Shown piece by piece: positions 9,703 to 17,803 of a DNA stretch of 64,000 bases (position 1 is the first letter of the stretch; every line of letters begins with the position of its first letter). The notes beneath the pieces are model-generated. The model did not search any database. It had not been told where the DNA came from and was given only the letters and a program-made list of their open reading frames with translations. The translations under genes were made by a program, and so were the position numbers. The stretch is from Ruminococcus sp. GTDB lineage: Bacteria; Bacillota; Clostridia; Oscillospirales; Ruminococcaceae. Location: contig NZ_JAILNU010000112.1 of assembly GCF_024691275.1 (NCBI RefSeq), forward strand, positions 1 through 64,000, in the 5' to 3' direction.

Positions 9703-10583
9703 TATTTCTCCCTCTGCTCCGGAGCTTCAAGCGTTATCCTGCCAAGCTTGCCGCTTCTGAACTCGTCAAGTACGGTTATGGCAGCGCGTTCGGTATTGAT
9801 CTTGCCGCCTGAGATCATCATGCCGCGTTTTCTTCCCACGTTTTCCAGCAGCTCAAGTCCTGTTTCATCACCTGAAAGCACTAATTTATAGCGTTCTGTG
9901 AGTGAATTTGGATAATTCTCTGCAAGATAATAGAGAAGCTTCATTGCAAGTGTCTCTATATCGAGGATATCGTCGCTGATCGCTCCTGTGAATGCAAGTC
10001 GTACAGCAACTTCCTGATCCTCGAATTTTGGCCAGAGCACTCCGGGCATATCGAGAAGCTCTGTATTATTGTCGAGCTTGACCCATTGCTTTGTACGTGT
10101 TACGCCCGGTCTGTCCTCGACCTTAGCTCGCTTAGAGCCTGCTAACTTGTTAATAAGCGATGATTTTCCCACATTAGGGATACCGACGATCATCAGTCTT
10201 ATTGCCGCGCCTGACATACCATTCTGCGCTCTTTTAGACATAAGCTCTTTCAGAACAGTATTTTTAAGCGCAGGTAGTATGGATTTCAGTCCTTTGCCTG
10301 ACTTGCAGTCAACGGCAAGGGCTTCGCTGCCGTTTCTTCTGAAATAGTTTATCCATTTCTGAGTTGTTTTATCGTCGGCAAGATCACTTTTATTGAGCAG
10401 AACAAGTCTTGGCTTGCCTTTTGTCATATGATCCATCTCGGGATTTCTGCTGCTCAGCGGAGCTCTTGCGTCAACGATCTCAACGACTGCATCTACCAAA
10501 GAGATATTGGCAGCAATCAGCCTTCTTGTTTTTGCCATATGTCCAGGAAACCACTGGATCTGCTTCATTTCGGTATTATCCAT
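9702..10583 (-). CDS. rbgA: Ribosome biogenesis GTPase RbgA/YlqF
   Basis: This 293-residue circularly permuted GTPase is needed for late assembly of the 50S subunit. [13 protein letters not shown] is the family's N-terminal signature. The order G4 (LNKSDLAD), G1 (GIPNVGKSS) and G3 ([10 protein letters not shown]) shows the permutation. The gene follows lepB and precedes rnhB, the classical Firmicute order downstream of rplS. Confidence 0.97.
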   Translation of the reverse strand: MDNTEMKQIQWFPGHMAKTRRLIAANISLVDAVVEIVDARAPLSSRNPEMDHMTKGKPRLVLLNKSDLADDKTTQKWINYFRRNGSEALAVDCKSGKGLKSILPALKNTVLKELMSKRAQNGMSGAAIRLMIVGIPNVGKSSLINKLAGSKRAKVEDRPGVTRTKQWVKLDNNTELLDMPGVLWPKFEDQEVAVRLAFTGAISDDILDIETLAMKLLYYLAENYPNSLTERYKLVLSGDETGLELLENVGRKRGMMISGGKINTERAAITVLDEFRSGKLGRITLEAPEQREK

Positions 10584-10633
10584 AATTGCCTCCTGTAACT
10601 GATATGTGATTTATCGGATCGTCCTGTAATTCA

Positions 10634-11401
10634 TCAGAAGAGCAGGAACTTGAAATTCTTGAACGGTGAATATCTTAATACAGCTTTTCCGTATATCTGA
10701 TCTTTTTTGATAAGACCGATATCGGAAACACGGCTGTCAGAAGATTCGCGTCTGTTATCACCCATTACAAAGTAGTATCCTTCCGGGATAGTTATCGGGT
10801 AATCGAAAGCTTCATATGCATTGTTTACAGTCTTCCTGATGTATGGTTCGTCGAGGACCTTGCCGTCAACTATGACCTGTTCTTTTTCAGCATCAATTTC
10901 GATCGTCTGACCCGGTTCGGCGATAACTCTCTTGATGATGCATTCTTTAAGAGGTGAACCTGTTATATCTCTTTCAACGACCTTGTTGTTTTCGTCGAGG
11001 AGATAAGCCATATCGTTATTTATAACGACGATATCACCGTAGTGCGGACCGCCGTATACGGTAGTCATGAATATTCTGTCATTTTCTTTAAGCGTATTCT
11101 TCATAGAACCGCCGACAACGTTTACAGGGTGGAGCAGATATGTAAATATCATAACGATAACGAATACAGTAAGCAGCGTTGATTCAACTATCTCAAGGAT
11201 ATCGTCAACGAGCTTGCTTTCTTTTTTTTCTGCATCGCTTTCGCTGTTTTCGCTGCCATTTTCGTTTGTGTTTTCATTTTCTTCGTCTTCAGCGACAACG
11301 CTTTCATTTTCTTCAGCAGCTTCTTCCGTTACTCCTTCGACTTCTTCTGCATCGTTTGTTACTTCTGTATTTTCTGTTGTATTTTTGATTTCATCAGCCA
11401 T
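10634..11401 (-). CDS. lepB: Signal peptidase I
   Basis: This 255-residue membrane peptidase cleaves exported preproteins. An unusually long acidic cytoplasmic tail (about 60 residues, mostly Glu/Asn/Asp) precedes a single transmembrane helix (LTVFVIVMIFTYLLHPV). The catalytic Ser is in GGSMKNTLKEND and the catalytic Lys in IIKRVIAEPGQ. The VMGDNRRESSDSR box closes the domain. The acidic extension is low complexity and its role is not known. Confidence 0.96.
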   Translation of the reverse strand: MADEIKNTTENTEVTNDAEEVEGVTEEAAEENESVVAEDEENENTNENGSENSESDAEKKESKLVDDILEIVESTLLTVFVIVMIFTYLLHPVNVVGGSMKNTLKENDRIFMTTVYGGPHYGDIVVINNDMAYLLDENNKVVERDITGSPLKECIIKRVIAEPGQTIEIDAEKEQVIVDGKVLDEPYIRKTVNNAYEAFDYPITIPEGYYFVMGDNRRESSDSRVSDIGLIKKDQIYGKAVLRYSPFKNFKFLLF

Positions 11402-11444
11402 AATGCTGCCTCCAGACTTTTAAATATTAATATGTAGCAAAAAA

Positions 11445-11459
11445 GGGACTTTAAGTCCC
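11445..11459 (-). terminator. Terminator in rplS-lepB gap
   Basis: The stem GGGACTT/AAGTCCC is followed on the minus strand by a TTTTTTG run. It should end part of the rplS message before lepB, letting rplS be expressed more strongly than the genes behind it. Confidence 0.75.
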
Positions 11460-11477
11460 TCAAGGAAAGAAGATGAG

Positions 11478-11499
11478 TCAGCCGATTTTATTCGGCTGA
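11478..11499 (-). other. Second hairpin after rplS
   Basis: TCAGCCGA/TCGGCTGA pairs with a six-base loop and a further imperfect extension (GAG/CTC). It lies directly after the rplS stop and before the terminator. It may stabilise the 3' end of the rplS mRNA. Confidence 0.5.
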
Positions 11500-11516
11500 A
11501 CTCAGTCTGCAACCTG

Positions 11517-11861
11517 TTAGCGGATCTGTTCCTTAACCTTAGCAGCCTTACCAACTCTGTCTCTGAGGTAGTAGAGCTTGGCTCTGCGAACCTTACCGTA
11601 TCTTACGACCTCAACCTTGTCAACAACAGGTGAGTGAAGTGGGAATACTCTTTCGATACCGCAGCCGTGTGCAACACGTCTTACAGTAAAGGTCTCGCTG
11701 ATTCCGCCGTGCTTCTTAGCAATTACAGTACCCTCAAAGATCTGGATACGGCTCTTATCGCCTTCCTTGATCTGAACGTGAACCTTTACGGTATCACCTA
11801 CGTTGAACTGCGGAACATTTTCCTTCATGCTTGATTCGCTGATTAACTTGAGTGCATCCAT
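11517..11861 (-). CDS. rplS: Ribosomal protein L19
   Basis: This 114-residue 50S protein has the expected blocks [43 protein letters not shown] and [16 protein letters not shown]. It starts the rplS-lepB-rbgA-rnhB-yraN-thrC run. AGGAGG lies just upstream, preceded by a ~200-nt structured leader. Confidence 0.98.
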   Translation of the reverse strand: MDALKLISESSMKENVPQFNVGDTVKVHVQIKEGDKSRIQIFEGTVIAKKHGGISETFTVRRVAHGCGIERVFPLHSPVVDKVEVVRYGKVRRAKLYYLRDRVGKAAKVKEQIR

Positions 11862-12060
11862 TGTTTTTTCCTCCTAAAATTTCCGAACATTCTTACCTGT
11901 CCCGCATAAACCGTTCAGCATTCGGCAGATGCAGGAATAAAATAAATGTACCTAAGCACATGGGCTCGATAAACGAGCATCAGGCAGCGGACTATCCGAT
12001 TTAATGTCTTTCGGCATTAACCCTCATTCGGGCATAACTGTCCGAACGGATTTCAAATGC
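11862..12060 (-). ncRNA. Structured 5' leader of rplS
   Basis: From the inferred transcription start near 12060 to the rplS start there are about 200 untranslated bases. In the mRNA sense several clean hairpins can be drawn: TTAATG/CATTAA, GCTCG/CGAGC, ATGTGC/GTACAT, and CCTGCAT/ATGCGGG enclosing CCG/CGG. Leaders of this kind often allow autoregulation by the ribosomal protein, and an L19 leader is known in Bacilli. I cannot say whether this one is homologous. Confidence 0.5.
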
Positions 12061-12066
12061 TTTTAT

Positions 12067-12095
12067 ATCATACCATACTTTAACATAAAATGCAA
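12067..12095 (-). promoter_or_regulatory. rplS promoter
   Basis: On the minus strand TTGCAT and TATGAT are separated by exactly 17 bases, immediately upstream of the rplS leader. This fits the housekeeping sigma factor. Confidence 0.65.
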
Positions 12096-12129
12096 GTGTT
12101 TTTTTGAAAAAACTTAAAAATTAATATTT

Positions 12130-12789
12130 TTATTCAAACACCAAATTATCTTCGCAGAGTATTGCTGTTCTGCGTATATTACACGGTTCAAAGCTGATAT
12201 CTGCAGCGCGTCTGAGTGCTTCTATAAAAAGCGTAGGATTATAATTAGTCTGAGTTCCTGCGGGCAGATACATGGTGACATCAACGGATTTTTCACCTTT
12301 TGTGCAGCTGAGGATCTCCATATCAGGTTTTATGTCAACGGTTTTTATGCCTTTTTTAGTTTTCTTTTCGATAAGTATCTCAGGACTTGCGATAAGCTCC
12401 TGTACAGCTTCAAAAAGTCCGTCTGCTTCATCAGAAACAAGCGAGAAGCTGTATTCTGCCTTTGCGATAGCGGTTATCTTCTGCTTCTGCTCTGCGACCT
12501 TGACGATTCGCATACCTTCGGGCATTACAGCGTTGAGTTTATCTTTTATCTCGTCGAAAGGCAGCTCCTCGTTTAGGTTGAAGTCAAGTATCTCGCAGCT
12601 GCTCTCAAATCCCAGAGAAAGAGCCAGCGCAAAGCTGTAATACGGGTGTGGATTGAAGCCCTCCGTATACCATATCGGCAGCCTTGATCGTCTGAATGTT
12701 CTCAGCATACAGCGGTTAAGATCAAGGTGGGAGATATATTTTGCGCGTCCGCACTTTTCAAATGTAGCTCTTACACGTATCAAAAGCAT
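12130..12789 (-). CDS. TIGR03936-type radical-SAM-associated protein (DUF2344)
   Basis: This 219-residue protein contains the family blocks KISHLDLNRCMLRTFRRSRLP-like near the N-terminus and EGFNPHPYYSFALALSLG. The family is almost always encoded with, or fused to, the TIGR03960 radical-SAM protein, here the overlapping upstream gene (10-base overlap). The pair is often next to ribosomal protein and RNase genes, suggesting an RNA or ribosome modification, but the reaction is not known. Confidence 0.88.
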   Translation of the reverse strand: MLLIRVRATFEKCGRAKYISHLDLNRCMLRTFRRSRLPIWYTEGFNPHPYYSFALALSLGFESSCEILDFNLNEELPFDEIKDKLNAVMPEGMRIVKVAEQKQKITAIAKAEYSFSLVSDEADGLFEAVQELIASPEILIEKKTKKGIKTVDIKPDMEILSCTKGEKSVDVTMYLPAGTQTNYNPTLFIEALRRAADISFEPCNIRRTAILCEDNLVFE

Positions 12790-14618
12790 TCCCTCCCGAC
12801 TTTCTTATTCACTCCGCAGCCCGAACATCTCAGGCGGCAGTTAGGCGTGGTTTTCGACTGGTGAGCTGTTTTGTTCTCACGTATCAGGAACTCTTTTGTG
12901 ACAAGATAGTCAAAGTGATCCCATGGAAGTATCTCATCGTATTCAAATCTACGGTTTGCATAGAAAGAAGTGTCTATACCGCATTCTTTAAATGCCTCAA
13001 GCCACTTGTCGAAATGGAAGTGCTCCTCCCAGCTGTCAAATTTACAGCCCTTCTTCCATGCAGTGTACACGACCTTGCAAAGCCTGCGGTCACCTTTTGC
13101 GAGTATGGCCTCGAGCATACTTACATCAGGGTTGTGATAGCTGACCTTGATTTTCTTTGTCTTTACGGAATCAAGCAGCAGTTTCTGCTTATGTTCTATC
13201 ATTTCACGGGTATCCTGCGGTTCAAACTGGAACGGAGTGAACGGTTTCGGTACAAATGTTGCACAACTGATTGATATTTGTACTCCCCTGCCTTTTGGAC
13301 GGTTCTCGATGCTGTAGTACAGGTCGATTATCCTGTTTGCAAGCTCGGCGATACCCACGATATCTTCATCAGTCTCGGTAGGAAGTCCCATCATAAAGTA
13401 TAGCTTTACCGCGGAATAACCGCCTTCAAAAGCTATTCGGCAGGTATTCATGATCTCCTCTTCGCTGACATTCTTGTTTATAACATCACGCAGACGCTGT
13501 GTGCCGCCTTCTGCTGCAAATGTGAGACCGCTCTTGCGCACTCGTTTTATTTTTTCGAGGAGTTCCTCCGAGAAATTATCAACTCTGAGAGAAGGAAGTG
13601 AGAGATTTATGCGTTCGCTCACTGTATAATCAAGGAGTTTTGTTAGCATCGGGTCAATTTCAGAGTGGTCACTGGTACTTAACGAGGCAAGTGATACCTC
13701 GTCATAGCCTGTGTTTTCGCAAAGAGCCTTTACTTCTCGGGATATCGTTTCGGTGTGCTTTTCTCTGAATGGGCGGTAGATAAAGCCTGCCTGACAGAAA
13801 CGGCAGCCTCGTATACAGCCGCGGAGAACTTCCACTGACACTCTGTCCTGAACGATTTCAGTAAAAGGTACTACAAAGTTTTCGGGATAGTATACCTTGT
13901 CGAAATCTTTGATTATCCTCTTGCGTATGATCTTGGGAGCTCCGTCGGATACCTCGAGTTTCTCGATAGTACCGTCGCTTTTATACTTGAAGCAGTAGAA
14001 GCGTGGAACATAAACTCCTTCTATCTGAGCAGCTTTTCTGAGGTAGTCCGTTTTTGAAGCGCCTTCCTTTTTCATTTTTGTATAAAGATCCATGAGTTCG
14101 AGGTTTACTTCTTCACCTTCGCCAAGCACGAATATATCGAAAAAGTCCGCGAGCGGTTCGGGATTGCAGACACACGGACCGCCTGCAATGACTATCTGTG
14201 TCAGCTCATCTGTTCTGTCCTTTGCAAATACAGGGATACCTGCAAGATCAAGCATATTCAGAACATTCGTGTATGAGAGCTCATACTGCATCGTAAAGCC
14301 GATAAAATCGAAATCACGTATCGGGTCAAGACTTTCAAGAGCATACAGCGGTATATCGTTTTCGCGCATTATCGCTTCAAAGTCCTCACCAGGGGCGAAG
14401 CAGCGTTCGCACCAGTAGTTTTCGCGCTCATTGGTAAGTGAGTAAAGTATCTTCATTCCCAGATGAGACATTCCGATGTCATATGTATCAGGAAAGCAAA
14501 AGGCAAATCTCACGTCGATCACGGACTTGTCCTTTATGATGCTTCCGACCTCGCCTCCGATGTATCTCGACGGCTTCTGGACTTCCAGAAGATGTTTTTC
14601 TATTTTTTCTCTGAGCAT
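12780..14618 (-). CDS. TIGR03960-type B12-binding radical SAM protein
   Basis: This 612-residue enzyme has a cobalamin-binding-like region in its N-terminal half (DVRFAFCFPDTYDIGMSHLG, then IAGGPCVCNPEP). The radical SAM core is centred on CIRGCRFCQAGFIYRP, with the three cluster cysteines. A Cys-rich C-terminal tail (CRLRCSGCG) could bind a second cluster or zinc. The specific substrate is unknown. It is translationally coupled to the DUF2344 gene, its usual partner. Confidence 0.9.
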   Translation of the reverse strand: MLREKIEKHLLEVQKPSRYIGGEVGSIIKDKSVIDVRFAFCFPDTYDIGMSHLGMKILYSLTNERENYWCERCFAPGEDFEAIMRENDIPLYALESLDPIRDFDFIGFTMQYELSYTNVLNMLDLAGIPVFAKDRTDELTQIVIAGGPCVCNPEPLADFFDIFVLGEGEEVNLELMDLYTKMKKEGASKTDYLRKAAQIEGVYVPRFYCFKYKSDGTIEKLEVSDGAPKIIRKRIIKDFDKVYYPENFVVPFTEIVQDRVSVEVLRGCIRGCRFCQAGFIYRPFREKHTETISREVKALCENTGYDEVSLASLSTSDHSEIDPMLTKLLDYTVSERINLSLPSLRVDNFSEELLEKIKRVRKSGLTFAAEGGTQRLRDVINKNVSEEEIMNTCRIAFEGGYSAVKLYFMMGLPTETDEDIVGIAELANRIIDLYYSIENRPKGRGVQISISCATFVPKPFTPFQFEPQDTREMIEHKQKLLLDSVKTKKIKVSYHNPDVSMLEAILAKGDRRLCKVVYTAWKKGCKFDSWEEHFHFDKWLEAFKECGIDTSFYANRRFEYDEILPWDHFDYLVTKEFLIRENKTAHQSKTTPNCRLRCSGCGVNKKVGRECF

Positions 14619-14632
14619 ATTTCCTCCAGATA

Positions 14633-15130
14633 TCAGAACCTCTTATCTGACGGGATAAGTGACATGAATGGTCTGTGCTCACCTCTCCAGCCGATAGGGA
14701 CAAAATTTTCAAAATTCTCAGGTTTTGGGAACTGAGAATACATTCTGTTTCTGTCAAAATCAATATACAATGATGCATCGTAGTCTTTTTTACGGTCATC
14801 ACGCGCTACCATTTTCAGTAAATGGAGCTCATCGGACGAATATCTGCACTTGAAAAGATGTGCGAGGAAGTGGCTTGCGGTAAAACCGTCCAGCACTTCT
14901 ATCCCCCAGCGCTTTTCGCAGAATTTTTCATAGCTGCCAATGTCGTTTTCGAGCTGTGACAATGTTCTGCCGGTGCGTTCATAGAGCATCTTCCATATCG
15001 TATAAAGCTTTTTATAATCCATTTTCCATAGATTTTTCGGAGCAACATACCATTCAAAATGGTTCTTGTACATTACGCCTGCTATTATGTTTTCACCGTA
15101 TTTCGGCAATACCTTCTCTATCTGTTCCAT
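14633..15130 (-). CDS. Conserved-looking protein of unknown function
   Basis: I do not recognise this 165-residue product. It is rich in Tyr, Trp, Lys and Asp, has no signal peptide and no membrane helix, and contains YAPKNLWKMDYKKLY-like and HFLAHLFKCRYSSDELHLLK stretches. The ORF track begins at a TTG (15154). I prefer ATG 15130, which has AAAAGGAG 13 bases upstream, although that spacing is long. It overlaps the end of the acetyltransferase gene, so the two are probably coupled. Confidence 0.6.
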   Translation of the reverse strand: MEQIEKVLPKYGENIIAGVMYKNHFEWYVAPKNLWKMDYKKLYTIWKMLYERTGRTLSQLENDIGSYEKFCEKRWGIEVLDGFTASHFLAHLFKCRYSSDELHLLKMVARDDRKKDYDASLYIDFDRNRMYSQFPKPENFENFVPIGWRGEHRPFMSLIPSDKRF

Positions 15131-15587
15131 AATATTCGGAAAGCTCCTTTTCAAAACATATCATATCACATAATTGAACGCCCGCTTCGATGATCGGGTG
15201 GTCATAGTTATCAATAAAAAAATTTTTGATAACGTCGTATTTCCTGAATCCGCATTTCTCGTAAAAAGGCACCGTGAGCGGACTGTCACCTGTTCCGAGT
15301 ATAAGTCTTTTGTATCTTCCTGCAAATTTGTTCTGTATGAACTCGAGCATCTCACGTCCGATGCCGCATCTCTGATACTGCGGCAGAACTGCTATATTCT
15401 TGACTTCAAGTGTGTCGCAGCCTTCGTCGGTCACAACGCATACAGCACATGGAGCCGAATCGGCTGTCTTTACAAAAAGTCTGCCTATGTCAAGATATTT
15501 CATTATCATATCTTCCTGCTCGTCACCGATCAGCAGAAGCTCCATAAAACGTTCTTTGCCTGATGTGATCTCAGTTATGCAGTTCAT
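15093..15587 (-). CDS. GNAT-family N-acetyltransferase
   Basis: This 164-residue protein carries the acetyl-CoA signature VKNIAVLPQYQRCGIGREMLEF (motif A, Q-x-x-G-x-G type) and the typical VPFYEKCGFRKYD motif B. The acetyl acceptor is unknown. The ATG overlaps the cdd stop codon, and a second ATG 14 codons in is also possible. It belongs to a small cdd-GNAT-unknown run. Confidence 0.85.
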   Translation of the reverse strand: MNCITEITSGKERFMELLLIGDEQEDMIMKYLDIGRLFVKTADSAPCAVCVVTDEGCDTLEVKNIAVLPQYQRCGIGREMLEFIQNKFAGRYKRLILGTGDSPLTVPFYEKCGFRKYDVIKNFFIDNYDHPIIEAGVQLCDMICFEKELSEYYGTDREGIAEIR

Positions 15588-15976
15588 TTCATACTGTCCT
15601 CGCTGAAACGCCTGGGCAGAAAGTCGGAAAGCCTGTATTCGCCGTCGGAAAGTATAATGCGAAAATCGCTCCCGCAGAACTCACTGAGGACCTGCAAACA
15701 CGCTCCGCAGGGAAAACATGGCTTCGAGAAGTCCTTATTCGGGCTTCCTGCGATGGCGATAGCCGTGAAATCGGTATATCCCTCGGAAACTGCCTTGAAT
15801 ACAGCGGTACGCTCCGCACAGTTAGTCAGCGAATACGAAGCGTTTTCGATATTGCAGCCCTTGAAAAGCTTCCCATCGGCTGTAAGGAGAGCCGCTCCCA
15901 CAGAAAAGCCCGAATACTTTGAATATGAATTATCAGCAGCCTTTACAGCAGCCGCAAAGAGCTCCTCATTGGTCAT
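15584..15976 (-). CDS. cdd: Cytidine deaminase
   Basis: This 130-residue zinc enzyme deaminates cytidine and deoxycytidine in pyrimidine salvage. NCAERTA supplies the first zinc Cys and the proton-shuttling Glu, and PCGACLQ the other two zinc Cys. The N-terminal YSKYSGFSVGAALLT block is typical. The length is normal. It overlaps the acetyltransferase start. Confidence 0.96.
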   Translation of the reverse strand: MTNEELFAAAVKAADNSYSKYSGFSVGAALLTADGKLFKGCNIENASYSLTNCAERTAVFKAVSEGYTDFTAIAIAGSPNKDFSKPCFPCGACLQVLSEFCGSDFRIILSDGEYRLSDFLPRRFSEDSMK

Positions 15977-15980
15977 GGCT

Positions 15981-16184
15981 TCACCTTCCTTTGCCGACCT
16001 TACGCTTTTTGCCGTCAGGTGTCATGATGTATGTATTTTCGAGCTGTGCAGCAAGGTTTCCCGTAACAGCTCTGCGGTATTCATTGCGCAGTTCGGTCTG
16101 TTCAGCTTTTTCGGCTTCGGTAAGTCCCTCAGCCTTTGTTTTTCTTGCAAGTTCGTTTATACGGTCGATTTTTTTCTGATCCAA
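15981..16184 (-). CDS. DUF896 / YnzC family small protein
   Basis: This 67-residue cytoplasmic protein (IDRINELARKTKAEGLTEAE, then QTELRNEYRRAV) matches the DUF896 pattern, a two-helix hairpin family common in Firmicutes. YnzC of Bacillus is under SOS control, but no LexA site is evident here. The function is unknown. It heads the cdd run. Confidence 0.9.
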   Translation of the reverse strand: MDQKKIDRINELARKTKAEGLTEAEKAEQTELRNEYRRAVTGNLAAQLENTYIMTPDGKKRKVGKGR

Positions 16185-16315
16185 AATTAAACACTCCCAG
16201 ATAAATATATTTTCATTGTATCATGATTTGCTATGAATTTCAAGTACAATACTGGATTTTTAAATTATTCTGTGTTATAATCATTAAATATAAAGCTGAT
16301 GAAAGGAAGAATAAT

Positions 16316-17020
16316 ATGAAAACTGCACTTGTTACAGGCGGCGCAGGCGGCATAGGAGAGGCAATTTGCCGTGAGCTGGCTGCTGACGGATACATGGTAT
16401 ACGTTAATTATTCAAGATCACGGGAAAAAGCCGAAGCCATTGCGGCAGAAATAAACGGTAAAGCTTTAGGATTCGATGTATCGGACGCGAATTCGGTCAG
16501 GGAAGCATTCTCATCGGTCGGAAGACTTGACCTTCTCGTGAATAATGCGGGCATTTCGGAGATAGATCTTTTTACGTCGATACCTTACGAAAAAGCTGTC
16601 CGTATACTTGATGTCAACCTCAAAGGTGCTATGAACTGTGCGAGAGCGGCTCTTCCTGCTATGATAAATGCCAAGAGCGGAAGTATCATAAACATTTCTT
16701 CGATGTGGGGACAGTGCGGAGCTTCCTGCGAGGTGGATTATTCCGCTTCAAAAGCCGGACTTATCGGCTTCACAAAGGCACTTGCAAAGGAAGTTGCTCC
16801 ATCGGGCGTAAGAGTGAACTGTGTTGCTCCCGGATTCATAATGACGGAGATGAACAGCCGTTTTTCTCAGGAAGACCTTGATCTGATACATGAGGATATC
16901 CCCCTCGGGATATTCGGAGAACCGCGTCACATAGCCGATGCGGTTGCATTTCTTGCCTCTCCTAAGGCAGAGTACATAACAGGTCAAATATTAGCTGTAA
17001 ACGGCGGAATGGTGATTTAA
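16316..17020 (+). CDS. Short-chain dehydrogenase/reductase (FabG-like)
   Basis: Starting at ATG 16316 with GAAAGGAAG before it, the protein has 234 residues. The NAD(P)-binding loop is TGGAGGIGEAI, and NNAG follows in the core. The catalytic Ser is in ISSMWG, with Tyr and Lys in YSASKAG. The short length and sequence are close to 3-oxoacyl-ACP reductases. It lies beside an HD hydrolase rather than a fatty-acid operon, so the substrate stays open. The ORF-track start at 16223 is an unsupported extension. Confidence 0.88.
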   Translation: MKTALVTGGAGGIGEAICRELAADGYMVYVNYSRSREKAEAIAAEINGKALGFDVSDANSVREAFSSVGRLDLLVNNAGISEIDLFTSIPYEKAVRILDVNLKGAMNCARAALPAMINAKSGSIINISSMWGQCGASCEVDYSASKAGLIGFTKALAKEVAPSGVRVNCVAPGFIMTEMNSRFSQEDLDLIHEDIPLGIFGEPRHIADAVAFLASPKAEYITGQILAVNGGMVI

Positions 17021-17032
17021 GGAGGTATTATC

Positions 17033-17617
17033 ATGAACGAAAGACTAAAAAAACAAGTGGATTTTATCCTTGAACTCGATAAAATGAAAAATTTATACCG
17101 TCAGACCTATGTTCTTCACGAGAACAGGAAAGAAAATGATGCGGAACACAGCTGGCATATTGCGATCATGGCATTCATGCTTGCGGAGTACTCAAATGAG
17201 CCTGTTGACGTATTTCATGTCGTAAAAATGCTGCTTCTGCATGATGTGGTGGAAATTGATGCAGGCGATACATATTGCTACGATAAAAACGGTTACAAAA
17301 CAAAGGCGGATCGCGAGGAAAAGGCTGCCAGACGTATTTTCGGACTGCTTCCCGATGACCAGAGAGATGAATACTACGCTCTGTGGCGTGAATTTGAGGA
17401 TTCCGAAACACCCGAAGCACGTTTTGCAGCTGTCCTTGACAGAATGCAGCCGCTTTTCCTGAATTATACCAAGAACGGCATATCGTGGCAGGAGCACGAA
17501 GTTTACAAGGAACAGGTACTTGAACGAAATCGTTCGTATTTTTCGGTGTCAGATGAAATTGCTGATGCTATAAAAGCCGTTATCAATGATGCATATGACA
17601 AAGGCTGGTTGAAATAG
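17033..17617 (+). CDS. HD-domain phosphohydrolase (YfbR-like)
   Basis: The 194-residue protein has the HD metal site: H in AEHSWHIAIM, the HD pair in LLLHDVVEIDAGD and a later Asp in AAVLDRMQP. Related proteins act as 5'-nucleotidases on deoxynucleoside monophosphates. The activity is inferred from family resemblance. It is 12 bases downstream of the SDR gene with GGAGG, so the two are co-transcribed and end in a hairpin. Confidence 0.85.
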   Translation: MNERLKKQVDFILELDKMKNLYRQTYVLHENRKENDAEHSWHIAIMAFMLAEYSNEPVDVFHVVKMLLLHDVVEIDAGDTYCYDKNGYKTKADREEKAARRIFGLLPDDQRDEYYALWREFEDSETPEARFAAVLDRMQPLFLNYTKNGISWQEHEVYKEQVLERNRSYFSVSDEIADAIKAVINDAYDKGWLK

Positions 17618-17633
17618 CATTTTGACAAAATGC
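17617..17633 (+). terminator. Hairpin after HD gene
   Basis: GCATTTT/AAAATGC with a GAC loop overlaps the stop codon of the HD gene. No strong T tract follows, so it may be a weak terminator. Confidence 0.4.
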
Positions 17634-17715
17634 ACAAATAAAACAAGTTTTTCACGTACACTATTACTAAAGCGATGAATTTCGTGAATAAATGATGATA
17701 TTTTTTCCCTTGAAC

Positions 17716-17744
17716 TTGCACTTACCGCTTGATTATGCTATATT
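17716..17744 (+). promoter_or_regulatory. Promoter of the LTA-synthase-like gene
   Basis: TTGCAC and TATATT are separated by 17 bases, with TG one base before the -10 (extended -10). It lies 60 bases upstream of the coding start. Confidence 0.55.
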
Positions 17745-17803
17745 AAGAGTGTACTGTCAATTAATATAGATATTATTACTAAACAACAGAAGGATGATGG
17801 CTA

